9,316 nucleotides of DNA. Source: Patescibacteria group bacterium (GTDB lineage: Bacteria; Patescibacteriota; Patescibacteriia; UBA1558; GWA2-36-10). Made by a program: the position numbers and the translations under genes. The notes below the pieces were generated by a model. It did no database searches and was not told where the DNA came from. It saw only the letters and a program-made list of their open reading frames with translations. Position 1 is the stretch's first letter, and each line of letters starts with the position of its first letter. The stretch covers positions 1-9,316 of the forward strand of contig JAUPVE010000020.1 in assembly GCA_030917205.1 (NCBI GenBank), read 5' to 3'. This document shows, in pieces, positions 1 through 5,983 of this stretch.

Positions 1-1
1 T

Positions 2-1324
2 TTAGTTAGACAAATCACCAATATTATTTACCCATCAAAACAACAGGTCCAAGGCGAAGCTGATGACCGTATCAATTTTTTACTCATGGGTATTGGCGGA
101 CCTGGTCATGATGGCCCCTACTTGACCGACACCATCATCATCGGCAGTTTCAAACCGTCGACCAAAGAAGCGGCTCTATTTTCACTGCCCCGTGACATGG
201 TCGTGCCTTACAATGGCTCTTATGTCAAAATCAACGAAGTTTACTCCATAGGTAAAAAAAATAATGACCAAGGCGGAGAATTAGCTAAAAAAGTCATCGG
301 TGATACCTTTCAGATTCCAATACACTACTACGCTGTGATTGATTTTGATGGTTTCATAAAAATGATCGACTCACTAGGCGGTATCCAAGTGACGGTTGAT
401 AAATCTTTTTCTGACTACCAATTCCCGACTGCTGATTATAAAATACAAACAGTGTCTTTTAAGGCTGGTGAACAAAAAATGGATGGCTTGACTGCCTTAC
501 GTTTTGCTCGTTCTCGTCATGGCAACAACGGCGAAGGATCAGATTTTGCCCGCATCAAAAGACAACAAAAAATATTATTAGCAGCTAAAGAAAAAATTTC
601 TTCTTTCAACACTTGGATCAACCCGAAAAAAATTACCGATTTGTTTACCCTGTTAAACCAATACACTAAAACTGACTTAGAGCCTTGGGAAGCAGTCAAA
701 ATGATCCATATGACCAAGGGTGCCAATTCACAAAATGTCATCACCAAATCAATTGACGATGGTCCTGGTAGCTATCTCAAAGCTGGCTACGCCCAAAGTG
801 GTGCCTTTATTTTACAGCCAATCAGTGGCAACTTTAATTCTATCAATAAGTTGATCAAAGAAATATTTTCTTATATCCAAGTTCCCCAAGAAAAAGCTAA
901 AATTGTCGTACTCAATGGTACGCCAATCTCTGGCCTAGCTTTACAAGCGGTCAGTCATTTACAACAAATGGGCTACAATGTCTTGAAGTATGGTAATGAC
1001 CAAAACACCAATAAAATAAGTACTGTTGTTTACGACTTCACTAAAAATAAAGACTACACTAAAAAATCTTTGGAAACTATTTTTCAAACCAAGGCCCAAA
1101 CTGATGTGCCTTTGGAATTTAACCCAGCTGTCCTGGCAGAAAAGATGTCCTTAAAAGACCAAGATGGACAATGGGAAAAATTGGATTTCTTAGTCATCCT
1201 GGGACAAGATCAACAAGTCGACACTTCCAAACAACTAGTGCCGACCATTGACCCAAGCTTATTAACTAGCACTACACCAAGCTCTACACCTTCATCCACA
1301 CCAACTAGCACCCCTTTAGATTAA
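2..1324 (+). CDS. LCP (LytR-CpsA-Psr) family cell-wall ligase, 5'-partial
   Basis: LCP enzymes transfer lipid-linked glycopolymers onto peptidoglycan or related envelope acceptors on the outer face of the membrane. The frame is open to the left edge: 28 codons precede the first ATG at 86 and encode the typical LCP entry (DDRINFLLMGIGG), so the real start and the N-terminal membrane anchor lie outside the window. Counting from the first complete codon, 440 residues are visible. The LCP catalytic domain covers about 20-200, with D43 (LTDT), R64/D65 (SLPRD), INEVY at 77-81, and the RFARSRH and DFARIKRQQ Arg/Asp motifs at about 167-189. A LytR_C domain follows at about 297-405 (IVVLNGTPISG). The end is a Ser/Thr/Pro-rich tail, perhaps a wall-spanning or exposed linker. 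The stop is 31 nt before der, and the der promoter sits in that gap. Family call is firm; the substrate is unknown. Confidence 0.93.
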   Translation, partial: LVRQITNIIYPSKQQVQGEADDRINFLLMGIGGPGHDGPYLTDTIIIGSFKPSTKEAALFSLPRDMVVPYNGSYVKINEVYSIGKKNNDQGGELAKKVIGDTFQIPIHYYAVIDFDGFIKMIDSLGGIQVTVDKSFSDYQFPTADYKIQTVSFKAGEQKMDGLTALRFARSRHGNNGEGSDFARIKRQQKILLAAKEKISSFNTWINPKKITDLFTLLNQYTKTDLEPWEAVKMIHMTKGANSQNVITKSIDDGPGSYLKAGYAQSGAFILQPISGNFNSINKLIKEIFSYIQVPQEKAKIVVLNGTPISGLALQAVSHLQQMGYNVLKYGNDQNTNKISTVVYDFTKNKDYTKKSLETIFQTKAQTDVPLEFNPAVLAEKMSLKDQDGQWEKLDFLVILGQDQQVDTSKQLVPTIDPSLLTSTTPSSTPSSTPTSTPLD

Positions 1325-1329
1325 AAAGG

Positions 1330-1338
1330 TGGTATAAT
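1330..1338 (+). promoter_or_regulatory. Extended -10 promoter of der
   Basis: A perfect TATAAT at 1333-1338 is preceded by TGG at 1330-1332, giving the extended -10 form TGnTATAAT. No good -35 lies 17 nt upstream (ACCCCT at 1310-1315), which is usual when an extended -10 is present. The predicted start near 1345 leaves a leader of only about 11 nt before the der ATG at 1356, with no Shine-Dalgarno. The box directly follows the LCP stop, so der and pth can be transcribed independently of the LCP gene. Confidence 0.7.
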
Positions 1339-1355
1339 GAAGTAAATAAAACTCT

Positions 1356-2717
1356 ATGGCAAATTTATATAAAGTAGCTATTGTTGGTCGGACCAATGTC
1401 GGTAAATCGACTTTATTCAATCGCTTGATCTCCCACCAAAAAGCCATCACCTCTCGAGAGTCTGGCACTACTCGCGACCGCAACTACTCAGTCTGTTCTT
1501 GGACTGGTTTAGATTTTATTTTGGTTGATACTGCTGGACTAGAAGAAGAAAACAATATTGAAATAGAAGAGCAAATCCAAAAACAAGCCATCATGGCTGT
1601 CGAAGAAGCCGATCTAGTCCTCTTTGTAGTAGATACAATGAATAGCGTCATGCCTGATGACAAGCTAGCTGCTAAGATGCTCAAAAAACAAAAAAAGACC
1701 ACCCTCTTGGTAGCCAACAAAGCTGATACCAATCGCTTGCGCCAACAAACTTCTGATTTTTTCCGCTTGGGCTTTGGTGAGCCAATCCCAGTATCCGCTA
1801 AAAGTGGTAGTGGCTGTGGTGATCTGCTGGATGAAATAGTCAAAACTTTGTTAGCCAACAAGAAAAAATCTAAACTAAGAATTGCCCCACCAGAAGCAAA
1901 AACTATAAAAGTCACTCTCTTTGGCCAACCGAATGTCGGCAAATCTTCTGTCATCAACGCTCTACTTGGACAAGAAAGATTGATTGTCTCCCCCATGGCT
2001 CATACCACTCGTGACAATCAAGATATTTTGATCAATTATCATGGCCAACATCTGACTTTTGTCGATACAGCTGGTCTACGTAAAAAAAGCAAAAGATTAT
2101 CTAATATTTTTGAAAAGCTCAGTACTAAACAAAGTATCAAAAGTATAGAAAAATCCAACATCACTATCCTAGTGACTGATGTTTCCAAACCACTAAATAG
2201 GCAAGATAAAAATCTACTAAAATTAGCCGTGGATTCTGGTAAGGGCATCATCATCTTGGCCAACAAATGGGACTTGATCGAAAACAAAGATACTAATACA
2301 ATCAATACTTTCAACAAATACTATCGTGATTTTTTTCCTTTTGTTACTTGGGCGCCAGTCTTATTCACCTCGGCTACTGCCAAAACTCATCTCAGTAAAC
2401 TATTACCTTTGATTTTGGAGATCTGGGAAAATATGAACAAGACCATCGATGAGAATGCTTTGGATAAATTATTAAAAAATTCTGTTAAACAACATAAACC
2501 TTCTCGTGGTAAAGGAACAAAACACCCCTATATTTATAATTTGAAACAACTTGATACTAACCCACCAGTTTTTTCTATCAAAGTTGATTTCAAAAGTGAT
2601 CTGCATTTTTCTTATTTCCGTTTTTTGGAAAATCAACTACGCTACAAATTTGACTTCAATGGCGTACCAATTGTGATACGCAAACAAAAAACACAAAATA
2701 TTAAAGATAAGTCATAA
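1356..2717 (+). CDS. der: GTPase Der (EngA), tandem G-domain ribosome-assembly factor
   Basis: Der is an essential GTPase of late 50S subunit assembly, unique in having two consecutive G domains. At 453 residues it has the normal family length. G domain 1: G1 GRTNVGKS 11-18, GTTRD 37-41, G3 DTAG 58-61, G4 NKAD 121-124, G5 SAK 147-149. G domain 2: G1 GQPNVGKS 190-197, HTTRD 216-220, G3 DTAG 237-240, G4 NKWD 303-306, G5 TSA 338-340. The C-terminal KH-like RNA-binding domain spans about 345-443. All nucleotide-binding motifs are intact. The start is the ATG 17 nt after the TATAAT; there is no Shine-Dalgarno. pth starts 3 nt after the stop, so the two are very likely co-transcribed and translationally coupled. 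Both serve the ribosome. Confidence 0.98.
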   Translation: MANLYKVAIVGRTNVGKSTLFNRLISHQKAITSRESGTTRDRNYSVCSWTGLDFILVDTAGLEEENNIEIEEQIQKQAIMAVEEADLVLFVVDTMNSVMPDDKLAAKMLKKQKKTTLLVANKADTNRLRQQTSDFFRLGFGEPIPVSAKSGSGCGDLLDEIVKTLLANKKKSKLRIAPPEAKTIKVTLFGQPNVGKSSVINALLGQERLIVSPMAHTTRDNQDILINYHGQHLTFVDTAGLRKKSKRLSNIFEKLSTKQSIKSIEKSNITILVTDVSKPLNRQDKNLLKLAVDSGKGIIILANKWDLIENKDTNTINTFNKYYRDFFPFVTWAPVLFTSATAKTHLSKLLPLILEIWENMNKTIDENALDKLLKNSVKQHKPSRGKGTKHPYIYNLKQLDTNPPVFSIKVDFKSDLHFSYFRFLENQLRYKFDFNGVPIVIRKQKTQNIKDKS

Positions 2718-2720
2718 AAT

Positions 2721-3275
2721 ATGAAACTCATAGTAGGTTTGGGCAACCCTGGCAAAGAATACCAGCAGACTAGACATTCTTTTGGTTTCTGGACTTTGGA
2801 TGCCTTGTTGGAAAAAAAACAGCTAAAATGGTCCGAAGATAAAGACTGCCAAGCAATGACAGCTAGTTTTCAGGATGATCATGGCAAGGTAATTTTGTGC
2901 CAACCACAGACTTTCATGAACAACTCCGGTGAAGCAGTCCAAAAACTAAAGAAATTCTACAAACTAAAAAATGAAGATATCATAGTAATCTACGACGACT
3001 TAGATTTGCCTTTTGGTATTTTCAAAGTAGCCGCCAAGCGCTCTAGCGGTGGCCACAATGGCATCGAGTCGGTCATTCAACATCTCCAATCAACTGATTT
3101 TGTCCGCCTACGTTTAGGCATTGGTCCTCAGATTGGAAGTGCTGAAGATTTTGTTTTGAAAAAATTTAGTGCCAATGAAAAGAAAAAAATCCCAGAAATT
3201 ATTGATTCCTGTCATTTGGCCTTAGAAATAATTTTGAAAGATGGCTGGCAAGTGGCCGCCAATAAATATAACTAA
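2721..3275 (+). CDS. pth: Peptidyl-tRNA hydrolase
   Basis: Pth cleaves the ester bond of peptidyl-tRNAs dropped by stalled ribosomes and so recycles tRNA in the cytoplasm. The 184 residues match the bacterial family length. Visible active-site elements are GLGNPG 6-11 (N9), catalytic H19 in TRHS, N67 in FMNNSG, D92 in YDDLDLPFG, and N113 in GGHNG. These align with E. coli N10, H20, N68, D93 and N114. Position 20 is Ser where the family usually has Asn (RHN), a mild oddity next to the catalytic histidine. The gene starts 3 nt after der without a Shine-Dalgarno, which suggests coupling. Its TAA overlaps the pepA stop codon on the other strand. Confidence 0.97.
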   Translation: MKLIVGLGNPGKEYQQTRHSFGFWTLDALLEKKQLKWSEDKDCQAMTASFQDDHGKVILCQPQTFMNNSGEAVQKLKKFYKLKNEDIIVIYDDLDLPFGIFKVAAKRSSGGHNGIESVIQHLQSTDFVRLRLGIGPQIGSAEDFVLKKFSANEKKKIPEIIDSCHLALEIILKDGWQVAANKYN

Positions 3276-4765
3276 ACTTTACGCAACCACTCTAAAAGTG
3301 TCCTCACACCATAACCGACACCGCCCACAGGAGTGTAGTCATTGAGTGGCTTTTCAGCATAAGCAGGGGCTGCTATATCAAGGTGGGCCCAAGATACACC
3401 TTCATTGATAAACTCCTGTAAAAACAAAGCAGCTGTGATCGCTCCACCATAGCGAGTTGTGGCGGCATTACGAATATCAGCGACTTGGCTTTTATTATAT
3501 TCTTTATAGTCCGCTTCTAGTGGCAATGACCACATTTTCTCACCAGCTATTTCGCTGGCTTTTTTTATTTCCTGACCTAATTTTTCATCATTAGCAAACA
3601 AACCAGCTATATCAGGACCCAAAGCTACCATCACTGCGCCAGTTAAAGTAGCTAAATCAACTATTTTTTTGATGCCAATTTTTTGAGCATAAGCTAGAGA
3701 ATCAGCTAAGGTCACTCGACCTTCGGCATCAGTATTCCAAATCTCAATACTTTTACCTTGCATACTGCGGACAATATCACCTGGTCGCATGGCTTTATCT
3801 GAAGGCATATTTTCACAAGCGGCTATCAAACCATGGACTTCAGCCTTGATATTGAACTGCTCTAAAACAGAAAATACTCCCAAAACAGTAGCAGCGCCAC
3901 CCATATCAATCTTCATCTGATACATACTGTCTCCAGTCTTGATATTCAAACCACCACTATCAAAAGTCAAACCTTTACCTACTAAAGCGATTTTTTCTTT
4001 GACTTTGGTATTTGGCTTATAGACGAGATGAATAAATTTCAATGGTTCATGAGAGCCACGATCTACAGCCAAAAAAGCTTGCATACCAAGTTTTTCTACT
4101 TGCTCTTTATCTAAGATTTTCACTCGAACTTGTTTATTATTTTTAGCAATCTCAAGAGCCACTTCCGCTAAATAGCTTGGGGTCATAATATTGGCTGGCT
4201 CATTGACTAAATCTCGAGCCAAAATAGTACCACGAGACATGGCTTCGCCTAATGACCAATTTTTGAGAAAATTATTTTTCTTTTCTTTGGCTAGTTCAAT
4301 AAATATTTGTTCAATATTTATTTGAATACTATTTTTATCAATTTTTTTGTATTTATCAAATTTATAACTAGACAAATACAAACCTTCAGCTAAACTTTGC
4401 GCTAAACGCTCATAATCCGCAGAACCCTGTAGCCACTGAGTAGCCACTAAGCCAATATTTTTAGCTTGATATTTTTGTAAAAAATTAATTAATAAAGCAG
4501 CAGTCTCTCGCCAATCTTCTGATGATAAGCGTCTGACTTTACCTAAACCCAGTAGAACGACTAGTTTATCTTCTAGTTTCATGACAAAAATATGCTTTTT
4601 TTGTCCCTGAAATTTCTCTTTTTTAGCTTGAGTAATAAAAATATTTTCTTGATTCTGAGCAAAGTAACTAATAGCCTTGGCTAGTTTGTCACTATCCTCA
4701 AAAACCGGGCAAAATACTGCCTCTAGTTTATTTTCTTTTAAATCTGGACTTATAATCAGCTCCAT
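3272..4765 (-). CDS. pepA: Leucyl aminopeptidase, M17 family (PepA-like)
   Basis: This is a cytoplasmic two-metal aminopeptidase that removes N-terminal residues from peptides, normally as a hexamer. Its 497 residues are the usual length: a variable N-terminal domain (about 1-165) followed by the M17 catalytic domain. Metal ligands line up with E. coli PepA at a constant offset of six: K264 and D269 (GKGLTFDSGG), D287 (MKIDMGG), and D346 and E348 (NTDAEGR). Catalytic K276 (NIKTG) and R350 are present, so the enzyme should be active. The start is the ATG at 4765, with no Shine-Dalgarno and a probable promoter 17-46 nt upstream. The TAG stop overlaps the pth TAA, and no clear terminator separates the convergent genes. 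Some M17 enzymes such as E. coli PepA also bind DNA; nothing here tests that. Confidence 0.97.
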   Translation of the reverse strand: MELIISPDLKENKLEAVFCPVFEDSDKLAKAISYFAQNQENIFITQAKKEKFQGQKKHIFVMKLEDKLVVLLGLGKVRRLSSEDWRETAALLINFLQKYQAKNIGLVATQWLQGSADYERLAQSLAEGLYLSSYKFDKYKKIDKNSIQINIEQIFIELAKEKKNNFLKNWSLGEAMSRGTILARDLVNEPANIMTPSYLAEVALEIAKNNKQVRVKILDKEQVEKLGMQAFLAVDRGSHEPLKFIHLVYKPNTKVKEKIALVGKGLTFDSGGLNIKTGDSMYQMKIDMGGAATVLGVFSVLEQFNIKAEVHGLIAACENMPSDKAMRPGDIVRSMQGKSIEIWNTDAEGRVTLADSLAYAQKIGIKKIVDLATLTGAVMVALGPDIAGLFANDEKLGQEIKKASEIAGEKMWSLPLEADYKEYNKSQVADIRNAATTRYGGAITAALFLQEFINEGVSWAHLDIAAPAYAEKPLNDYTPVGGVGYGVRTLLEWLRKV

Positions 4766-4781
4766 ATATGTATCTGTTAAT

Positions 4782-4811
4782 ATTTAAGCTAAATTAACAT
4801 AATCCTGTCAA
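4782..4811 (-). promoter_or_regulatory. Probable pepA promoter
   Basis: Read on the minus strand, a perfect -35 TTGACA lies at 4811-4806. It is followed after 18 nt by TTAAAT at 4787-4782, a four-of-six match to TATAAT. The expected start near 4775 leaves about 10 nt of leader before the pepA ATG, a near-leaderless design like that of der. The -10 assignment is the weak part. The -35 is back to back with that of the divergent small gene. Confidence 0.5.
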
Positions 4812-4812
4812 A

Positions 4813-4841
4813 TTGACAAGTAAAATACTATGGACTAAGAT
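4813..4841 (+). promoter_or_regulatory. Sigma70-type promoter of the small CxxC gene
   Basis: A perfect -35 TTGACA at 4813-4818, a spacer of exactly 17 nt, then TAAGAT at 4836-4841 (four of six to TATAAT). The predicted transcription start is near 4848, which gives a leader of about 49 nt before the ATG at 4897. The -35 forms one half of the palindrome TGTCAAATTGACA shared with the divergent pepA promoter. Confidence 0.65.
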
Positions 4842-4884
4842 GATTTAGGTTTTCCGCAACGGTCAACCAGATCAACAGCCTGAT

Positions 4885-4892
4885 GGGAGGTG
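4885..4892 (+). promoter_or_regulatory. Strong Shine-Dalgarno of the small CxxC gene
   Basis: GGGAGGTG lies 6 nt (counted from GGAGG) before the ATG at 4897 and fixes that start over the in-frame ATG at codon 6. It is the only canonical, well-placed Shine-Dalgarno among the gene starts of this window. The upstream segment ATCA (about 4871-4874) can pair with TGAT (4881-4884), a small hairpin next to the site. That pairing is weak and may mean nothing. Confidence 0.8.
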
Positions 4893-4896
4893 AAAA

Positions 4897-5079
4897 ATGC
4901 TGATAATCGAGATGAAATGTTCCTATTGCTTCGGCAAACTGGAACCCCGTGAAGATGACCAGCAGAAAACACTCAAAGAACTACTGGAAGAACCGCCGCG
5001 TTTTCACAACGCAACCTGCAGGACATGCTTCCTGGATCGGGAAGACAAGACTAAACAGCCCGAGCTGCCAGGCATGTGA
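4897..5079 (+). CDS. Small two-CxxC (putative zinc-ribbon) protein, function unknown
   Basis: I do not recognise this 60-residue protein. It has CSYC at C8/C11 and CRTC at C41/C44, 29 residues apart, which could form one four-cysteine zinc knuckle or ribbon. Between them lies a charged, probably helical stretch (KTLKELLEEPP), and H37 is a further possible ligand. There is no signal peptide or membrane segment, so it is probably cytoplasmic. Reality is supported by a sigma70-type promoter, an ideal Shine-Dalgarno and an intrinsic terminator whose stem starts 8 nt after the stop; together they make a self-contained unit of about 290 nt. The coding region is about 50% G+C by hand count, clearly above its neighbours, and it uses TGA, unlike the other genes here (TAA or TAG). 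This may indicate transfer or strong expression selection. A structured RNA in the same place cannot be excluded, but I see no known RNA family. Confidence 0.7.
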   Translation: MLIIEMKCSYCFGKLEPREDDQQKTLKELLEEPPRFHNATCRTCFLDREDKTKQPELPGM

Positions 5080-5086
5080 TCGACTA

Positions 5087-5139
5087 CCGCCGCGCCCAGC
5101 TCTGCAACAGCAGAGTGAGGCGCGGCGGATCTTTTTTTT
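5087..5139 (+). terminator. Intrinsic terminator of the small CxxC gene
   Basis: A perfect 10-bp G+C-rich stem, CCGCCGCGCC (5087-5096) with GGCGCGGCGG (5119-5128), encloses an inner hairpin CTCTGC (5100-5105) / GCAGAG (5110-5115) with an AACA loop. After AT and C comes a run of eight T (5132-5139). This is a textbook Rho-independent terminator on the plus strand; the minus-strand reading has no T-run after the stem. Confidence 0.92.
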
Positions 5140-5157
5140 ATAAAACAAAAATCCGCC
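5124..5157. repeat. Imperfect 17+17 palindrome joining two convergent terminator tails
   Basis: The arms at 5124-5140 and 5141-5157 are reverse complements at 15 of 17 positions, with no spacer. Each arm reads GGCGGAT followed by a T-rich tail. The left arm is the end of the small gene's terminator (plus strand). The right arm is the end of the probable rplA terminator (minus strand). Confidence 0.75.
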
Positions 5158-5275
5158 TATCCAATATTGTCATCCCGGACTTGATCCGGGATCTCGCATT
5201 GATTTGCGGTAAGGCAGAACAATGTGGGATTCCCGCCTGCGCGGGAATGACATTATAGAAACTAGCGGATTTTTT
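5141..5275 (-). terminator. Probable rplA terminator with a REP pair in its loop
   Basis: On the minus strand, starting about 10 nt after the rplA stop, AAAAATCCGC (5274-5265) can pair with GCGGATTTTT (5156-5147), a perfect 10-bp match that continues into GTTTTA. This is an A-tract/U-tract intrinsic terminator, but its loop is 108 nt long because it holds the REP-like element at 5169-5251. Folding of the inner hairpins would bring the outer stem together. The same stem could work on the plus strand. Confidence 0.5.
5169..5251. repeat. REPIN-like element: two inverted REP hairpins
   Basis: Hairpin 1 is ATCCCGGA (5172-5179), loop CTTGA, TCCGGGAT (5185-5192). Hairpin 2 is ATTCCCGC (5229-5236), loop CTGC, GCGGGAAT (5241-5248). 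The outer ends GTCAT (5169-5173) and ATGAC (5247-5251) are inverted, and CATTG (5197-5201) / CAATG (5220-5224) bound an 18-nt centre. The 33-nt left arm and the 32-nt right arm are therefore diverged inverted copies. This is the architecture of REP doublets (REPINs) moved by REP-associated tyrosine (Y1) transposases. No transposase is in the window. Confidence 0.75.
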
Positions 5276-5284
5276 AAATAAAAA

Positions 5285-5968
5285 TTAATTTGTAGCTACT
5301 TTAACACTTGGTCCCATAGTAGAGCTTAAGTGAACTGATTTGATATATACTCCTTTGATATTCTGTGGCTTAGCTTTTTTCAAAGAATCCACAAAAGCTT
5401 CAAAGTTGGCTAAAATCTGTTCTTCAGTATAAGAGGCTTTACCGATAGCTAGATGAACATTAGCTGTGTCATCATTCTTATAAGTCACTTTACCTTTTTT
5501 CAACTCTTCTAGCATTTTGACAACATCAGTACCAATAGTGCCGGTTTTTGGGTTAGGCATCAAACCTTTTTGTCCCAAGACCCTGGCAATAGCCGCTAAA
5601 TGTTTCATCATATCTGGCACAGTGATAGCGATGTCAAAATCACATTTACCAGTCTTTTTGATTTCCTCAATCAAAGTTTCTCCACCGGCTACTGTTGCAC
5701 CAGCGTCTAGTGCCTTCTTAGCGTCAGTATCAGCTACGAAAGCAGCAATGCGTACTTTTTTACCTGAGCCATGTGGTAAATTGACAGAAGCTCTGACAAT
5801 CTGCTCACCTTTTTTTGGATCAATACCCAAGTTGGCATGAGCCTCGATAGTAGCATCAAATTTTAGACCAGCTGTTTCTTTGATTAATTTGACAGCCTCT
5901 TGAGCTTCGTAGACCTTCAGGCCATCAATCTTGGTTTTGAAGTTCTTTAATCTTTTTCCAATTTTCAT
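5285..5968 (-). CDS. rplA: 50S ribosomal protein L1
   Basis: L1 binds 23S rRNA helices 76-78, forms the mobile L1 stalk that moves deacylated tRNA through the E site, and in many bacteria represses its own operon by binding mRNA. Its 227 residues match the family length. The L1 signature ARVLGQKGLMPNPKTGTI is at 128-145, and the conserved C-terminal STMGPSVKV ends the protein. The start ATG at 5968 has no Shine-Dalgarno and lies 65 nt after the rplK stop, unusually far for this cluster. That gap holds a stem-loop proposed below as an L1 binding site. rplJ and rplL do not follow; a probable terminator does. The presence of L1 is informative for classification, since some Parcubacteria lineages are reported to lack it. 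Confidence 0.98.
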   Translation of the reverse strand: MKIGKRLKNFKTKIDGLKVYEAQEAVKLIKETAGLKFDATIEAHANLGIDPKKGEQIVRASVNLPHGSGKKVRIAAFVADTDAKKALDAGATVAGGETLIEEIKKTGKCDFDIAITVPDMMKHLAAIARVLGQKGLMPNPKTGTIGTDVVKMLEELKKGKVTYKNDDTANVHLAIGKASYTEEQILANFEAFVDSLKKAKPQNIKGVYIKSVHLSSTMGPSVKVATN

Positions 5969-5983
5969 ATTATTATTACTTGT

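Noticed and set aside
1267..1321. Tandem repeat at the end of the LCP gene
   Set aside because: It is a degenerate Ser/Thr/Pro-coding stretch without a regular DNA period; treated as a protein tail only.
1484..1996. 170-codon ORF antisense to der
   Set aside because: Fully inside a conserved coding gene, low-complexity Ser-rich translation, no promoter or start signal; a frame shadow. The same applies to 517-747, 2039-2317, 5517-5840, 6608-6823 and 8560-8907.
4848..5139. Known structured RNA (RNase P, tmRNA, 6S, SRP RNA)
   Set aside because: None of the conserved core sequences of these RNAs could be seen, whereas an ORF with paired cysteines and a strong Shine-Dalgarno fits the segment.
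4949..5143. 64-codon plus-strand ORF in another frame of the small gene
   Set aside because: No Shine-Dalgarno, overlaps the CxxC frame and ends inside the terminator; it looks like a shadow of the real gene.
5169..5251. CRISPR-like repeats
   Set aside because: There are only two diverged, inverted hairpins rather than direct repeats with spacers, and no cas genes.
5076..5258. 60-codon plus-strand ORF starting GTG at the end of the small CxxC gene
   Set aside because: It runs through the terminator stem, its T-run and the REP hairpins, so its reading frame is a by-product of palindromes; the translation has no protein-like pattern.
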